This document shows positions 1-8,871 of a stretch of DNA of 64,000 nt, piece after piece. The stretch is from Clostridia bacterium. GTDB lineage: Bacteria; Bacillota; Clostridia; Christensenellales; Aristaeellaceae. The translations under genes and the position numbers were made by a program. How positions within the stretch are numbered: the stretch's first letter is position 1; every line of letters starts with the position of its first letter. The stretch is taken from positions 186,001 to 250,000 of the forward strand of contig JAFUFB010000003.1 in the NCBI GenBank assembly GCA_017470145.1, in the 5' to 3' direction. The notes below the pieces were generated by a model. It saw only the letters and a list, made by a program, of their open reading frames with translations, searched no databases and was not told the DNA's origin.

Positions 1-1684
1 CGGAACGGGGGTCAACGCTGTTCAGGTCGTATTGATCGAAAAAGACCGTACCTTTTTCCGGCTTTTCAAAACCCAGCAGCAGCCGGACCAGCGTAGATTT
101 GCCGCACCCGGTACGTCCAACGATGGCGACGTATTTACCCGCTTTGATCTTCAGGTTCATATCGTCCAGAATATACGGCGTGTTTTCCTCATACCGGAAA
201 GATACATGGTTCATCTCGATGCTCCCGCTCAACCGGGTCACGGGTTCTTTTTCGGCTGCCACCTCCGGCTCCGCCTTCAGGATAGGTTCCGCCATTTCCA
301 ATACAGGCTTGATGCCCGCCACGGAAATCGCAATGCCTGCCAGGGCGGAAAACGCGCCCATCACCCGTCCGTAAGCGGCGCTGAAGGCATAGTATTCGCT
401 TTCGCCGACGCCGTTTTTCACGGCCAGATAATACAGGATGATCGTGCCAACCAGAGAAATAGCGGAAATCATCGCACCATTCAGCTTCAGGAAAATCGGC
501 GGATCATATTCCAGCTTCGCTTCGCTGGCATACAGCCGCCCCCAGCGAGCGAAAACCCGTTTCTCCGCCCCGGACAGGCGGATTTTCTGCACGCCGTTCA
601 GGATCGCATAGCTCATGCCGGTTTCCTCTGCCGACAGCTTCATCTGCTTTCTGGAAACGCCGATCTGAACCAGCGAAGCCGCTACGCTGAGCAGAACGGT
701 GGCCAGAATGATCAGAATGGAGGGCCATACCAGCGACGGGGCGAAAGAAAAGATCTGCGAGATATACAGGAGCGACATCAGGCTGGATAAGCCAATGGAA
801 AGGATATTGTTGAGGATCATGCTGCACAGTGAATTGACGGATGAGGCATGGCTTGCCAATTCACCGGAGGCAAATCTCCTGAAAAAGCTCACCGGCAGAG
901 ACAGAATCCGCATCATAACGGACGCCTCTACGCATTGCGACGTTTTTGTGTTGATCCGTTCCATTAGAAGGGAGCGCATAAGACCCACCAGCTGCGCCGC
1001 AAAAGCCGAGCATAACAGGAACACGCCCATACCGATCATCAGGTGCATCCGCTTATCCTTTAGGACCGAGCCGGTGATCAGATGATAAACCCTGGGTTCG
1101 ATCATCCCCACCAGCGTCATGGTCAGGGTCGCCAGAATGATCAGGGCCAGGTCCCTGCGGGAGATACAGCTTTTCATATACAGCAGCAGGTCGGGGATGC
1201 CCAGGCGCTTCATGGGCATCGGGCGATAAAAGCACAGCGCTTCCCGTTCAAAAAGGCCGGCTGTTTTCCGCGTCACTTTCCGCCGTTTTCCCGTTTCCGG
1301 GTCTTTGAAATAATACCCGAACAGGCCGGATGGAATCAGTGCCACCGCCTGGCCGCTTTCCCGGATGGTCCCCAGCAGGGGTCCGTAGGCATCGTTCTGC
1401 CAGCCATCCTCCAGATCAATTTCCCGCACCATCAGGCCGGAAGGCCGAAGGACGGCTTCCATTTGCTCTGCCAGACTCTTCGAGTCATCCGGGATTTCGA
1501 CCGGCTTCTGCCGATAATATTTCAAAATATCATCCAGCGCCGCTTTGGCAATCAGGCGGCCGTCTTCCAGGTGATTGGTTTCCCATTTGTCCAGCACCAC
1601 GCTGATCATGCGGACAAATGAATCCTCCAATACCTCCTGATCGTTTTCCATGCGCTGTCGGATTTGTTCATCAAACCATCCCAT
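1..1684 (-). CDS. NHLM-type bacteriocin ABC transporter, second permease/ATPase subunit (partial)
   Basis: I translated the minus strand from ATG at 1684 (GGAGG seven bases upstream); the frame stays open to base 1, so the C-terminus is missing. The product begins MGWFDEQIRQRMEND, has a long soluble N-terminal region of about 200 residues, then an ABC exporter membrane domain and the start of a nucleotide-binding domain with Walker A GRTGCGKST near 70-100 bp from the edge. A soluble N-terminal extension before the membrane domain is typical of the second ABC protein of NHLM (Nif11/nitrile-hydratase-leader) peptide export systems. It follows the C39-peptidase transporter by 66 bp, so it is almost certainly the third gene of the export operon. 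It probably forms the exporter together with that protein. Walker B and signature motifs lie outside the window. Confidence 0.88.
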   Translation of the reverse strand, partial: MGWFDEQIRQRMENDQEVLEDSFVRMISVVLDKWETNHLEDGRLIAKAALDDILKYYRQKPVEIPDDSKSLAEQMEAVLRPSGLMVREIDLEDGWQNDAYGPLLGTIRESGQAVALIPSGLFGYYFKDPETGKRRKVTRKTAGLFEREALCFYRPMPMKRLGIPDLLLYMKSCISRRDLALIILATLTMTLVGMIEPRVYHLITGSVLKDKRMHLMIGMGVFLLCSAFAAQLVGLMRSLLMERINTKTSQCVEASVMMRILSLPVSFFRRFASGELASHASSVNSLCSMILNNILSIGLSSLMSLLYISQIFSFAPSLVWPSILIILATVLLSVAASLVQIGVSRKQMKLSAEETGMSYAILNGVQKIRLSGAEKRVFARWGRLYASEAKLEYDPPIFLKLNGAMISAISLVGTIILYYLAVKNGVGESEYYAFSAAYGRVMGAFSALAGIAISVAGIKPVLEMAEPILKAEPEVAAEKEPVTRLSGSIEMNHVSFRYEENTPYILDDMNLKIKAGKYVAIVGRTGCGKSTLVRLLLGFEKPEKGTVFFDQYDLNSVDPRS

Positions 1685-1750
1685 TGTTTTCCTCCGTTTA
1701 GCCGAGGGTGATGCGTGATTATCTTGGGCACAGCCATTCCTTACAAAGCA

Positions 1751-3937
1751 CTACTCGCTGGTCACTAACTCGGCGTAAGCGCCGCCCTTGGCAAAAAGCT
1801 CTTCGTGTGTGCCGCGTTCCACGATTTTTCCTTTGTCCAACACGATGATTTGATCGCAATCCCGAATGGTGGACAAGCGGTGCGCCACTACGATGCAGGA
1901 AATGCCCCGATCTTTTATGGCCCTCGTCAAATCATATTCCGTTTTCGCGTCCAGGGCGCTGGTGGCTTCGTCCAGAATGATAATAGAGGGGTCCTGCGCC
2001 AGCACCCTGGCGATTTCCAGCCGTTGCCGCTGCCCGCCGGACAAATCCCTTCCGTTTTCGCTCAGCCTGCCCTGATAACCGCCGGGGCGCTTGAGAATGT
2101 CGTCGTGGATCTGCGCGTCCCGGGCAGCCAGGATCACCTCATAATCCGCAATGGTTTCATCCCACATCCTGATATTGTTGGCGATGGTATCTTCAAACAG
2201 CACGATGTCCTGATCCACCATGGCGACCGAGCCTGTGAACACGCCGCGGTCAATGTCCCCGATGGGCTTTCCGTCAAAAAGGATCTCTCCGCTCCAGGGC
2301 GTATACAGCCCGGTGATCAGCTTACTGACTGTGGATTTTCCGCATCCGCTGGTCCCCACGATGGCCACGCGCTGTCCCGGACTCATGTACATGGAAAAAT
2401 CGGAAATAACGGGAGCGCCCAAGCGGGAATAGCCAAAGGTCAGCCCGTTAATCTGGATTTCACCCTTGAGCTTGGCATAGCTTTTCCCGGGATCTGCAGG
2501 CGCTTCCCGCGACATGACGGGGTCGTCCGGATATTCCATTACGTCTTCGATCCGCTCCATCTCCGTGCGCATTTCCTGAATGGATTGGCCGGCGTTGATG
2601 AGGGTCATGGCCGGATTCATAAAGGAAGAAAGGAGGCCCTGAAAGGTAGCGATCATGCCCAGGGTGAAGCTGCCTTCCATCGCCAGTCGCACGCCCAGGA
2701 AAAGCACCAGATAATTGGATGCCGTGCTGATGAATTGCGGGATCAGCCCGATGCGGGCATTCAGGGTGGAAAACTTTACATTCTGCGTTGTTACGGATGC
2801 CTGATAGCCGCTCCATTTTTTGAAAAAGCCTGCTTCCGCACCTGATGCCTTGATTGTTTCTGTCATGCTGATGCCGGCCAGGGTTGTGGCGGAAAGCTTT
2901 CCGGCATCCCGAAGCTCCACTCGTTTCAGGTTCACGCGTTTCGCGGACAAGTATTGGGCCACAAGCAGATTGAGGGTCAGCGAACAGAGCCCAACCGCCG
3001 TCATTACGGGGCTGTAACGCAGCATGACAAACAGGTAAAATACCATCATGACCGTATTCAGCGCCAGGGGAGCCACTGTATCCACTAATGTGCCGGCAAT
3101 GGAGGCGTTTGTGCGTTGCCGCTGGAGGATATCACCAGACAAACGCTGGGAGAAAAACTCCATGGGCAGATGAAGCACCTTCCACATATAAGAAGCGTTG
3201 CCCTCAATCGCCATTTTTCCATTGATCTTCAAAGAATAAACGGCCTGCGTCCACTCCACGATCAGTTGGAACGCCGCCAGCGCCGCCATCACACCGATAA
3301 ACGGGATCAGCCATTCGGGCGCTCTGCGGGTCAAAAGACGATCATAGAATATCCGCGACATGGTGGGATTGATGACGCCAAACAGATAAGCGATCACGGA
3401 AGACAGCGTCACAAAAGTGACGGCAGGCCCCGCGCCCTTGAGCCGCTTCCGGGCAAAAGCCAGGGTGCTTTTCCGTTTCCCGGAGGGAACAAAGCCCGCT
3501 CCCGGCGCGAAGGTCAGGCAAAGACCCGTGAACGACCGGTCAAACTGCTCCATGCTCACCTGCACCTTGCCCCGGGCCGGATCGTTCAGGATGGCCTTGT
3601 CGCCCCGAAAACCGTCCAGCACCACAAAATGATTGAATTCCCAATGAATGATGCAGGGAAAAGTGGCTGCTTTTTTCAGCCCGCTGATTTCCATTTTGTA
3701 TCCGTGGGCTTCCAGACCATAGTGCTGTCCAGCCAAATAAATATTTCTCATTTTAGAGCCGTCTCTGGATACGCCGCAATCCAAACGCACCTGCTCCAGA
3801 GGCACCCATTTCTGATAATAGGCCAGGATCATCGCAAGGCATGCGGCCCCGCACTCCAGCGTCTCCATCTGCATGATGACAGGCACTTTGGCGACGCCGC
3901 TTTTAAGCGGCTGCCTGATCTTCGCTTTCTCCTTCAT
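1751..3937 (-). CDS. NHLM-type peptidase/ABC exporter (C39 protease-containing)
   Basis: This 728-residue protein is a double-glycine-cleaving peptide exporter. Residues 1 to about 150 are a C39 cysteine protease: Cys29 in LECGAACLA, His102 in EFNHFVVLDG and Asp118 in NDPARG form the catalytic set. Residues about 160-460 are the ABC transmembrane domain. The C-terminal ATPase has Walker A GTSGCGKST, signature LSGGQRQR and Walker B IIILDEATSALD. It would remove leaders after GG and export the cores of the precursors at 8.9-12 kb, all of which end their leaders in AAGG. It lies 19 bp downstream of the HlyD-like gene. Length and domain order are normal for the peptidase/ATPase subunit of NHLM systems. 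Fully intact. Confidence 0.95.
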   Translation of the reverse strand: MKEKAKIRQPLKSGVAKVPVIMQMETLECGAACLAMILAYYQKWVPLEQVRLDCGVSRDGSKMRNIYLAGQHYGLEAHGYKMEISGLKKAATFPCIIHWEFNHFVVLDGFRGDKAILNDPARGKVQVSMEQFDRSFTGLCLTFAPGAGFVPSGKRKSTLAFARKRLKGAGPAVTFVTLSSVIAYLFGVINPTMSRIFYDRLLTRRAPEWLIPFIGVMAALAAFQLIVEWTQAVYSLKINGKMAIEGNASYMWKVLHLPMEFFSQRLSGDILQRQRTNASIAGTLVDTVAPLALNTVMMVFYLFVMLRYSPVMTAVGLCSLTLNLLVAQYLSAKRVNLKRVELRDAGKLSATTLAGISMTETIKASGAEAGFFKKWSGYQASVTTQNVKFSTLNARIGLIPQFISTASNYLVLFLGVRLAMEGSFTLGMIATFQGLLSSFMNPAMTLINAGQSIQEMRTEMERIEDVMEYPDDPVMSREAPADPGKSYAKLKGEIQINGLTFGYSRLGAPVISDFSMYMSPGQRVAIVGTSGCGKSTVSKLITGLYTPWSGEILFDGKPIGDIDRGVFTGSVAMVDQDIVLFEDTIANNIRMWDETIADYEVILAARDAQIHDDILKRPGGYQGRLSENGRDLSGGQRQRLEIARVLAQDPSIIILDEATSALDAKTEYDLTRAIKDRGISCIVVAHRLSTIRDCDQIIVLDKGKIVERGTHEELFAKGGAYAELVTSE

Positions 3938-3956
3938 TTCCTGTTTCCTTCCGCGT

Positions 3957-4646
3957 TCAGTTCAGCAGGAAGCTGATGGGGGTCGTATTTTCTGTCACGA
4001 TTTCCGCGTCATAGATGCCATGGCCCAGGCTGGTTTCTGCATCGTCCAGTATCGCATCTACCTCGGCGATCACATAGGGTTCGGCGTTGCTGACGGTCGC
4101 CAGCCGCCCTTCAGTCAAATTCTCATCTTTCGCATCCCAGATCCGCACCCGTGTATCGCGGTTCTCCAGCTGCTGCTGGATGCTTAATTCCGTGCAGGTC
4201 CACAAGCCGTTGCCGTATCGGATATAGTGCAAATCCTCCAGGCTTACGTCCGTGTCTTCCCCAAAGCTCATATAATAAAGGCCGTCCTCAAAATCCGCGC
4301 TGCTGTCCGGACTTATATCCAACAGGATTCGCGCACTGGAAAAAACGTTGCGGATACTTCCCGTTTCGCCTGCGATGCGCACGGGCATCCCGACAGAGAA
4401 GTGATCCATCTGATCGAATGGGATCTCCCCGGTGATATATTCCCATGAAAAGAATTCCATCTTCAGCGGATAGGTGCTTTCCATTCTGGATACAGCGGCA
4501 TAGATGATAAAGCCTGCCAGCAGCAGAATGACCGTGCTCAGCAGCATCCATAACTTCGGGCTGGTGACCCGCAGATACTTCCGCATCTGTTCGGGAGAAG
4601 CGATCCTTTCCGTACTTTTCTTTCTGAATAATGATTCCTTCGCCAT
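3957..4646 (-). CDS. HlyD-like secretion adaptor of the NHLM exporter
   Basis: A 229-residue protein with a short cytoplasmic N-terminus (MAKESLFRKK), one membrane anchor at about residues 37-58 (WMLLSTVILLLAGFIIYAAV) and an extracytoplasmic beta-rich region with lipoyl/HlyD-like segments (GMPVRIAGETG and YVIAEVDAIL). It ends with a hydrophobic TPISFLLN. I chose ATG at 4646, with AGGAG about ten bases upstream, rather than an upstream in-frame ATG at 4694 that lacks a good ribosome site and has a promoter-like sequence over it. It is the first gene of the export operon, directly downstream of SARP-like site A at 4713-4729. The position and topology fit the NHLM secretion protein family; the family call rests on context as much as on sequence. 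Confidence 0.8.
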   Translation of the reverse strand: MAKESLFRKKSTERIASPEQMRKYLRVTSPKLWMLLSTVILLLAGFIIYAAVSRMESTYPLKMEFFSWEYITGEIPFDQMDHFSVGMPVRIAGETGSIRNVFSSARILLDISPDSSADFEDGLYYMSFGEDTDVSLEDLHYIRYGNGLWTCTELSIQQQLENRDTRVRIWDAKDENLTEGRLATVSNAEPYVIAEVDAILDDAETSLGHGIYDAEIVTENTTPISFLLN

Positions 4647-4699
4647 CTTTGAAAGCTCCTCTCGGAAAATCAGTGGCAGCACATACAAATCCAAAATAA

Positions 4700-4729
4700 A
4701 GATACCATCCTCTGTCCATCAAATGTCCA
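4700..4729 (-). promoter_or_regulatory. SARP-type direct-repeat operator and promoter, site A (export operon)
   Basis: On the minus strand the sequence reads TGGACA-TTTGA-TGGACA (4729 to 4713), an 11-bp-period direct repeat. Eight bases later comes TATCTT (4704-4699 region), a 4/6 match to a -10 box. The same layout occurs at site B. The repeat overlaps where a -35 box would be, as at promoters activated by SARP proteins. The start of the HlyD-like gene is about 55 bp downstream. The direct repeat is plainly visible; binding by the nearby response regulator is inferred. Confidence 0.7.
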
Positions 4730-4745
4730 CCCGGAACCATTAAAA

Positions 4746-4790
4746 AAACCATGCGGCTGACGTTCATTATTTGTCAGGCGCATGGCTTTT
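4746..4790 (-). terminator. Rho-independent terminator of the precursor/rSAM operon
   Basis: Arms ccatgcggctgac (4749-4761) and gtcaggcgcatgg (4772-4784) pair with one mismatch. Read on the minus strand the stem is followed by GGTTTTTTTA, a good U-tract. It closes the transcript that includes the secreted protein at 4802-5698 and separates it from the export operon promoter. Confidence 0.8.
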
Positions 4791-4801
4791 CAACACAAAT
4801 T

Positions 4802-5698
4802 TTAATACCAGTTGTATTTGTAATAGGAGCTTTCAGGGCCCATCAGAAAACTGTTGATCATCTGTGCATAGCGGCTGGGCGTCGTTTCTATATCCGAATA
4901 TTCGAAGGTGAAGCGGGATTGACTGATCCAAGGGCCATTGCTTGTTGGAGAGAAGACGATCCCTTCTGTTACAGCGCCGCCCTCTTTCGTCGTTTCGTAA
5001 CGATTCTCGATCCCGGAAGGCCCGACCCTGTGCACCGCGGATGTGACTGCTACGATACCGTCTTCATCGTATTCGGCGGTATAGGTGCCGCTGAAGCGCA
5101 GCCATTGCTTTTCTTCTTCGCCGCCCCAGTTGGCATACATGCCGGTATTCACCGTTTTGACCAGCAAGCCGCTTCGCACGGTGACGGAAACGGCATCCAC
5201 CTCCTCGGCGAAATAACCCACATGATCAGCCCCTTCGGAATAATAACTGCGTTCATCCCGAAGCACCAGCGTAAAGTACTCGTCACCGTTTCCATATTGA
5301 TAGAACAGGGAGCAGTTTTTGATATCGCTCTGTTCATACACATTATAAATACAGCCGTTTCGGTATTCTGCCGTTGAAAGGAGCCCGCCTGTTGAATCAT
5401 GGGTTTCCCGTTTTGTTGGAACGCCGTTTTCAAAGACATACGAAAAGCTGGTCACTACGTGGATATCCGCATCGATTTCATACAGATCAACGGACACGGG
5501 ATACTCGTTTTCATATGTGAAGTTCCATATCCTGAGAGGCGTCCACTCATTTGTTTCAAAGTCGATCCCGTATTCCGTCACTGTCTTTACCAGCCGTGGC
5601 GTGATGACTGTTTCTTCCGCATGGACGCCGCCCACGAAAGAGATCGACAGGACCAGCGCCAATAGATGAAGGATCATTTTCTGTACTTTATTTTTCAT
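4802..5698 (-). CDS. Secreted protein of unknown function in the RiPP island
   Basis: A 298-residue protein not recognised as a known family. It starts MKNKVQKMILHLLALVLS and has a clear signal peptide that would be cut after GVHA, before EETVITPRL. The rest is soluble, beta-rich and rich in Tyr, Glu and Thr, with repeating motifs of the kind seen in bacterial wall-less beta-repeat proteins; no catalytic motif is evident. I chose ATG at 5698 because GCAGGGG precedes it; an in-frame TTG slightly upstream is possible. Before the IS66 element landed 49 bp upstream it would have followed the radical SAM gene by about 110 bp, so it was probably the last gene of that operon. A second secreted protein (10943-11701) has similar size and character, so one of the two could be an immunity or target-binding protein, but that is a guess. 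Confidence 0.7.
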   Translation of the reverse strand: MKNKVQKMILHLLALVLSISFVGGVHAEETVITPRLVKTVTEYGIDFETNEWTPLRIWNFTYENEYPVSVDLYEIDADIHVVTSFSYVFENGVPTKRETHDSTGGLLSTAEYRNGCIYNVYEQSDIKNCSLFYQYGNGDEYFTLVLRDERSYYSEGADHVGYFAEEVDAVSVTVRSGLLVKTVNTGMYANWGGEEEKQWLRFSGTYTAEYDEDGIVAVTSAVHRVGPSGIENRYETTKEGGAVTEGIVFSPTSNGPWISQSRFTFEYSDIETTPSRYAQMINSFLMGPESSYYKYNWY

Positions 5699-5738
5699 GG
5701 AACCCCTGCCTTTCTTCAACACATATATAAAAAATCTC

Positions 5739-5746
5739 CTTCTGTT
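5739..5746. repeat. Left copy of the 8-bp IS66 target-site duplication
   Basis: CTTCTGTT here is repeated exactly at 7336-7343, immediately outside the two ends of the insertion. Eight base pairs is the usual duplication for IS66-family elements. Confidence 0.93.
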
Positions 5747-7335
5747 GTAACTATTCAGTCGTCCCATCCTTCGACCAGCGCAAGAGCAGTGCCATTGCGC
5801 AGTGAAAGACAGGCATCAAAAGAAGAGATGCCATGACGCACTGCTGTTGAGATGAAACTCAACACACGTGCAAATTGTTCGGCACCCTTCTCGGTCCGAA
5901 AGCATCCGGATACCTTCTCTTTCACGCGAGCAAAACGAATGGCCTGTTCCGCTGCGTTGTTAGTATAAGGAACGCGCCAATCGGTTGCGAATCGGAGGAT
6001 ATCCTCTTTGCAATCCTGGAACCTTTCCAGGAGGCAGCGTATCTTTCCTTTCTTAATCCTCCCTCGTTTTCCCGGTATCCGTTCCGGTAATGGGTTTGCT
6101 GCCAGGCCTTCAGCAACGATGCGGTCATACTGCTTCATGTACCGTTGCAATTCTTCGTCCGTAAAGGACGTACGGTCTTCCGCCATCAGTAGATTCTTTG
6201 CATGGCACATTCCCTGCAGCAGCTTCCGAAGTTTTTGGGCCCATTCCTGGTTTCCGGTTTCCTCAGCATATACCAGTTCGCGTTCAAGGTGCTGGCAGCA
6301 CATAGCGTGGAACACATCCTTGAACTTTTTGTAGGAAGACCAGAAATCATGGACAGCAATTCCTGTGAATCCAGGAAGCACGCCCATGGCTTCCATCCCT
6401 TCCTCACCACGTTTCTTATGCACGGTGTAGAATCTCCAAGGACCACTGCAGGCACAGTGAAGCCAATGGAGAGATCCGGCTGCACGGAGTCCGGTTTCGT
6501 CGAAGTTGACTACATCTTTAACGGACACCTTGCCCTTGATTCTATCGACTGGTGCAACAGCCTCCGCGGCTGCCTTGTCCAGCATATTCTGGATCGCACC
6601 AGTACTGATCGGAATTCTCAGGCAGGATAGCAGTTGCTTCGTCCGGTCGACACTTACGTAGCCTACGGTCAGAAGCATATTTACCAGTGAAAACACTCCT
6701 GCACCGTATTGCTTGCTTCCGGTAATTCCCACCGGAAAATTGCCCTGGAGTTTCTCTCCGGAAAGGGGGCATGTACAGCCCATTACTTTATGAGCGATGA
6801 GTTCCGTTTCGACGCGAACCTCGTACTCATAGCGGGTGTCACAGCATTTCATCTTGCACTGACCGAACCGAGGACAGCCCTTGCATTTGTCCGGAACATG
6901 TTCCTCTATATGATCAGGTTTACGGTCAAGCTTCATCCCGGTTCCTTTATGACCAGGTTGTCCACCCTGCTTCTTTCCGCTCTTCCCGCGAAGGCTCTTC
7001 GGAGCAGGCTTCTCCAATCGTCCTTCGGACGGTGGTTTGGAACTGTTATTGCTGTTCTTCTTATGTGTCAGTTCCTCTATCCTGGCGGTGAGTTTGGCAA
7101 CTTGTTCTGTCAGTGCGGCTATCTGAGCGTCCTTGGTAAGGATGAGGTCATTCATCATTCGGAGCTGTTCCGACATTGCTGCAAGCACTGCTTTTAATTC
7201 CTGCAGTTCCTGCTCCATGGCGAACACCTCCATCCTTTGTTTCCCTTATGATAGAAGTATTCGACACTCGGGTTTTGGAATCCTTTTGGGAAATCGACCT
7301 TTTTGAATCTTTTTATCCTACGACTGAATAGTTAC
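5747..7335 (-). mobile_element. Complete IS66-family insertion sequence (ISBst12-like, tnpC only)
   Basis: The 1589-bp element is bounded by perfect 15-bp terminal inverted repeats (16 bp counting one more matching base): GTAACTATTCAGTCG at 5747-5761 and its reverse complement at 7321-7335. It is flanked by the direct repeat CTTCTGTT. Ends beginning GTAA and an 8-bp duplication are characteristic of IS66. It holds a single transposase gene and lacks the tnpA and tnpB genes of classic IS66, as in the ISBst12 subgroup. The duplication is perfect and the transposase intact, so the insertion is probably recent. It splits the RiPP operon between the radical SAM gene and the downstream secreted-protein gene. 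Confidence 0.95.
5755..7218 (-). CDS. tnpC: IS66-family transposase (TnpC)
   Basis: A 487-residue transposase. The N-terminus is a leucine-rich coiled coil (about 1-50) followed by the family hallmark NNSSKPPSEG. Next is a zinc-binding cluster (CKGCPRFGQCKMKCC). The catalytic core has the acidic motifs NFDETGLR and VHDFWSSY, and near the C-terminus NNAAEQAIRFARVKEKVSG, the IS66 signature. ATG at 7218 is preferred because GGAGGT lies eight bases upstream; an in-frame ATG at 7233 has worse spacing. The stop codon lies inside the left terminal repeat, a compact arrangement common in this family. No frameshift is seen. Confidence 0.95.
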   Translation of the reverse strand: MEQELQELKAVLAAMSEQLRMMNDLILTKDAQIAALTEQVAKLTARIEELTHKKNSNNSSKPPSEGRLEKPAPKSLRGKSGKKQGGQPGHKGTGMKLDRKPDHIEEHVPDKCKGCPRFGQCKMKCCDTRYEYEVRVETELIAHKVMGCTCPLSGEKLQGNFPVGITGSKQYGAGVFSLVNMLLTVGYVSVDRTKQLLSCLRIPISTGAIQNMLDKAAAEAVAPVDRIKGKVSVKDVVNFDETGLRAAGSLHWLHCACSGPWRFYTVHKKRGEEGMEAMGVLPGFTGIAVHDFWSSYKKFKDVFHAMCCQHLERELVYAEETGNQEWAQKLRKLLQGMCHAKNLLMAEDRTSFTDEELQRYMKQYDRIVAEGLAANPLPERIPGKRGRIKKGKIRCLLERFQDCKEDILRFATDWRVPYTNNAAEQAIRFARVKEKVSGCFRTEKGAEQFARVLSFISTAVRHGISSFDACLSLRNGTALALVEGWDD

Positions 7336-7343
7336 CTTCTGTT
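7336..7343. repeat. Right copy of the 8-bp IS66 target-site duplication
   Basis: CTTCTGTT, identical to 5739-5746, directly follows the right inverted repeat. Confidence 0.93.
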
Positions 7344-7404
7344 TATATTTACTGCATGACGTCATGCGCCTGCTCCCGCACGATGATAGCTTTTCTTTGC
7401 GTGA

Positions 7405-8871
7405 TCAGCAGGGTGCTTCGAGTATAGATGACCCTTTGTCCGCCTGATTCCCTTTAACGGGCGGATTCCTCTTCAGATACGCCTCGAACGCGGGCTGCGC
7501 AGCATCACGTATCCGCTGATCCCAGCCGTTTTCAAAGAACGCGCACAGATCGGGATCAACCCCGTAATAGTTGTCTCCGGCCATCAGCGCGGCGTTCCGG
7601 CAGCCTCCGGCGCAGCGGTCGACAAAACGGCACGTCCTGCATTTTCCGCTGCCATCGCGGACATCCCGGACGGTGGTGTATTCATACCTGATCAGTTCTG
7701 AATCGGTCAGGATCTCGCTGAGGGTCATGCTCTTCAACGTCGGGAAATGCTCCGCAAAGTCGCAGTCCGCCATACCCATGCAGGGACAGACAAGGCCTTC
7801 CGCGCTGATGTGGAAGGAATGAGCCAGCACACCGCAGGAGAGCGCTTCCGCCTCGTCCTTCTCATCGCATTTCCGCTCATTGTAGATAACCCAGCGATCT
7901 TCACCGGGGGTGTACATGAAGGCGCCGCTCAGCATGATGGAAACAGGAGCATCGTCTTCAAAATACTGGGGGATGTAGGCTTCAAAGATCGCCTGCTCCT
8001 CGGCGCGGCTGAGCTGCAGGTCTTTCACGTCGTCCTTCGCCCATTCGCCCAGATTCATCATGCTGCCGCACTTCACGGCGGTCACACCCAGGGAGGCGAG
8101 CAGATTGATAGATTCCCGGATGGTATGGGCGTTTTTCCTGTGCACGCACATGGAGACGGAAGTTTTGTATCCCCTCTCGTTCAGCAGGCGAAGGGCTTTC
8201 AGCGTTCGCTCCTCCGCGCCGGGAATGCCGCGGAGAAAATCATGCCAGCCGACACCGTCAAAGCTCAGCTGAAAACTGGGATGCATTCCCCGCTCCTCCA
8301 GCGTGTCCAGCAGCTTTTCATCCACCAGCCAGCCGTTGGTATAAAGGATGGTCAGAGCGATTTCCCGCTCCTTAAGCGCATCCAAAATCTGCGTGAAATC
8401 AGAGCGGATCAGCGGCTCCCCGCCGGTTATGCCCACCCGGAAAACGCCGCATTCCGCCAGCATATCTGCGATACGGAGGATTTCCTCGTGGGAGGGATTT
8501 CCGTGCTTGCCGGACGGTGCGGACATAAAGCAGTGCCTGCACCGCAGATTGCATTCCCCGGTGATGGACCAGTGCGCATCCTGGCGATAGCGGGCGGGAT
8601 AAGCTTTGTACCTTTGCTCCGGCAGGAGAAAATCCAGCCATCCCGCCGGATGAATGATGTGTTCTGCCTGCAGTTTTTCCAGAAACTTTCGCTGCTTCTC
8701 CGGCAGCGTATCCGGGTCGATATCATGTGCAGCGTCACACTTCAGGAGCAGCTTGTACAAATCGGGCGCGAAAAACTGCGCCTCATGCTTCTGTGCGTCA
8801 TACAGGCCGGTGGGCAGCTTGTGCCAACCCCGCAGGCGATAACGCGGATCGATCATGTACTTCATCTTCAT
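7405..8871 (-). CDS. Radical SAM/SPASM RiPP maturase
   Basis: A 488-residue radical SAM enzyme. Residues about 1-90 form a small N-terminal region that resembles a RiPP recognition element (PqqD-like), but that is a weak call. Cys107, Cys111 and Cys114 in CNLRCRHC bind the SAM 4Fe-4S cluster. GITGGEP follows at about residue 145. The C-terminal SPASM domain carries the cysteine pattern CGVL, CPCMG, CRTC and DRCAGGC for auxiliary clusters. It overlaps the upstream Nif11 precursor by four bases (ATGA), so the two are translationally coupled and the precursors are the likely substrates. Known SPASM maturases make thioether, C-C, epimer or spliced products; which chemistry applies here cannot be told. 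The IS66 element lies about 60 bp past its stop codon. Confidence 0.92.
   Translation of the reverse strand: MKMKYMIDPRYRLRGWHKLPTGLYDAQKHEAQFFAPDLYKLLLKCDAAHDIDPDTLPEKQRKFLEKLQAEHIIHPAGWLDFLLPEQRYKAYPARYRQDAHWSITGECNLRCRHCFMSAPSGKHGNPSHEEILRIADMLAECGVFRVGITGGEPLIRSDFTQILDALKEREIALTILYTNGWLVDEKLLDTLEERGMHPSFQLSFDGVGWHDFLRGIPGAEERTLKALRLLNERGYKTSVSMCVHRKNAHTIRESINLLASLGVTAVKCGSMMNLGEWAKDDVKDLQLSRAEEQAIFEAYIPQYFEDDAPVSIMLSGAFMYTPGEDRWVIYNERKCDEKDEAEALSCGVLAHSFHISAEGLVCPCMGMADCDFAEHFPTLKSMTLSEILTDSELIRYEYTTVRDVRDGSGKCRTCRFVDRCAGGCRNAALMAGDNYYGVDPDLCAFFENGWDQRIRDAAQPAFEAYLKRNPPVKGNQADKGSSILEAPC

Noticed and set aside
4694-4767. Longer N-terminal forms of the HlyD-like gene
   Set aside because: They would start inside promoter A and lack ribosome sites; ATG at 4646 has AGGAG.
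5747-7335. tnpA/tnpB genes of a classic IS66
   Set aside because: Only one transposase fits between the terminal repeats; the 103 bp to the right of it is too short for them.
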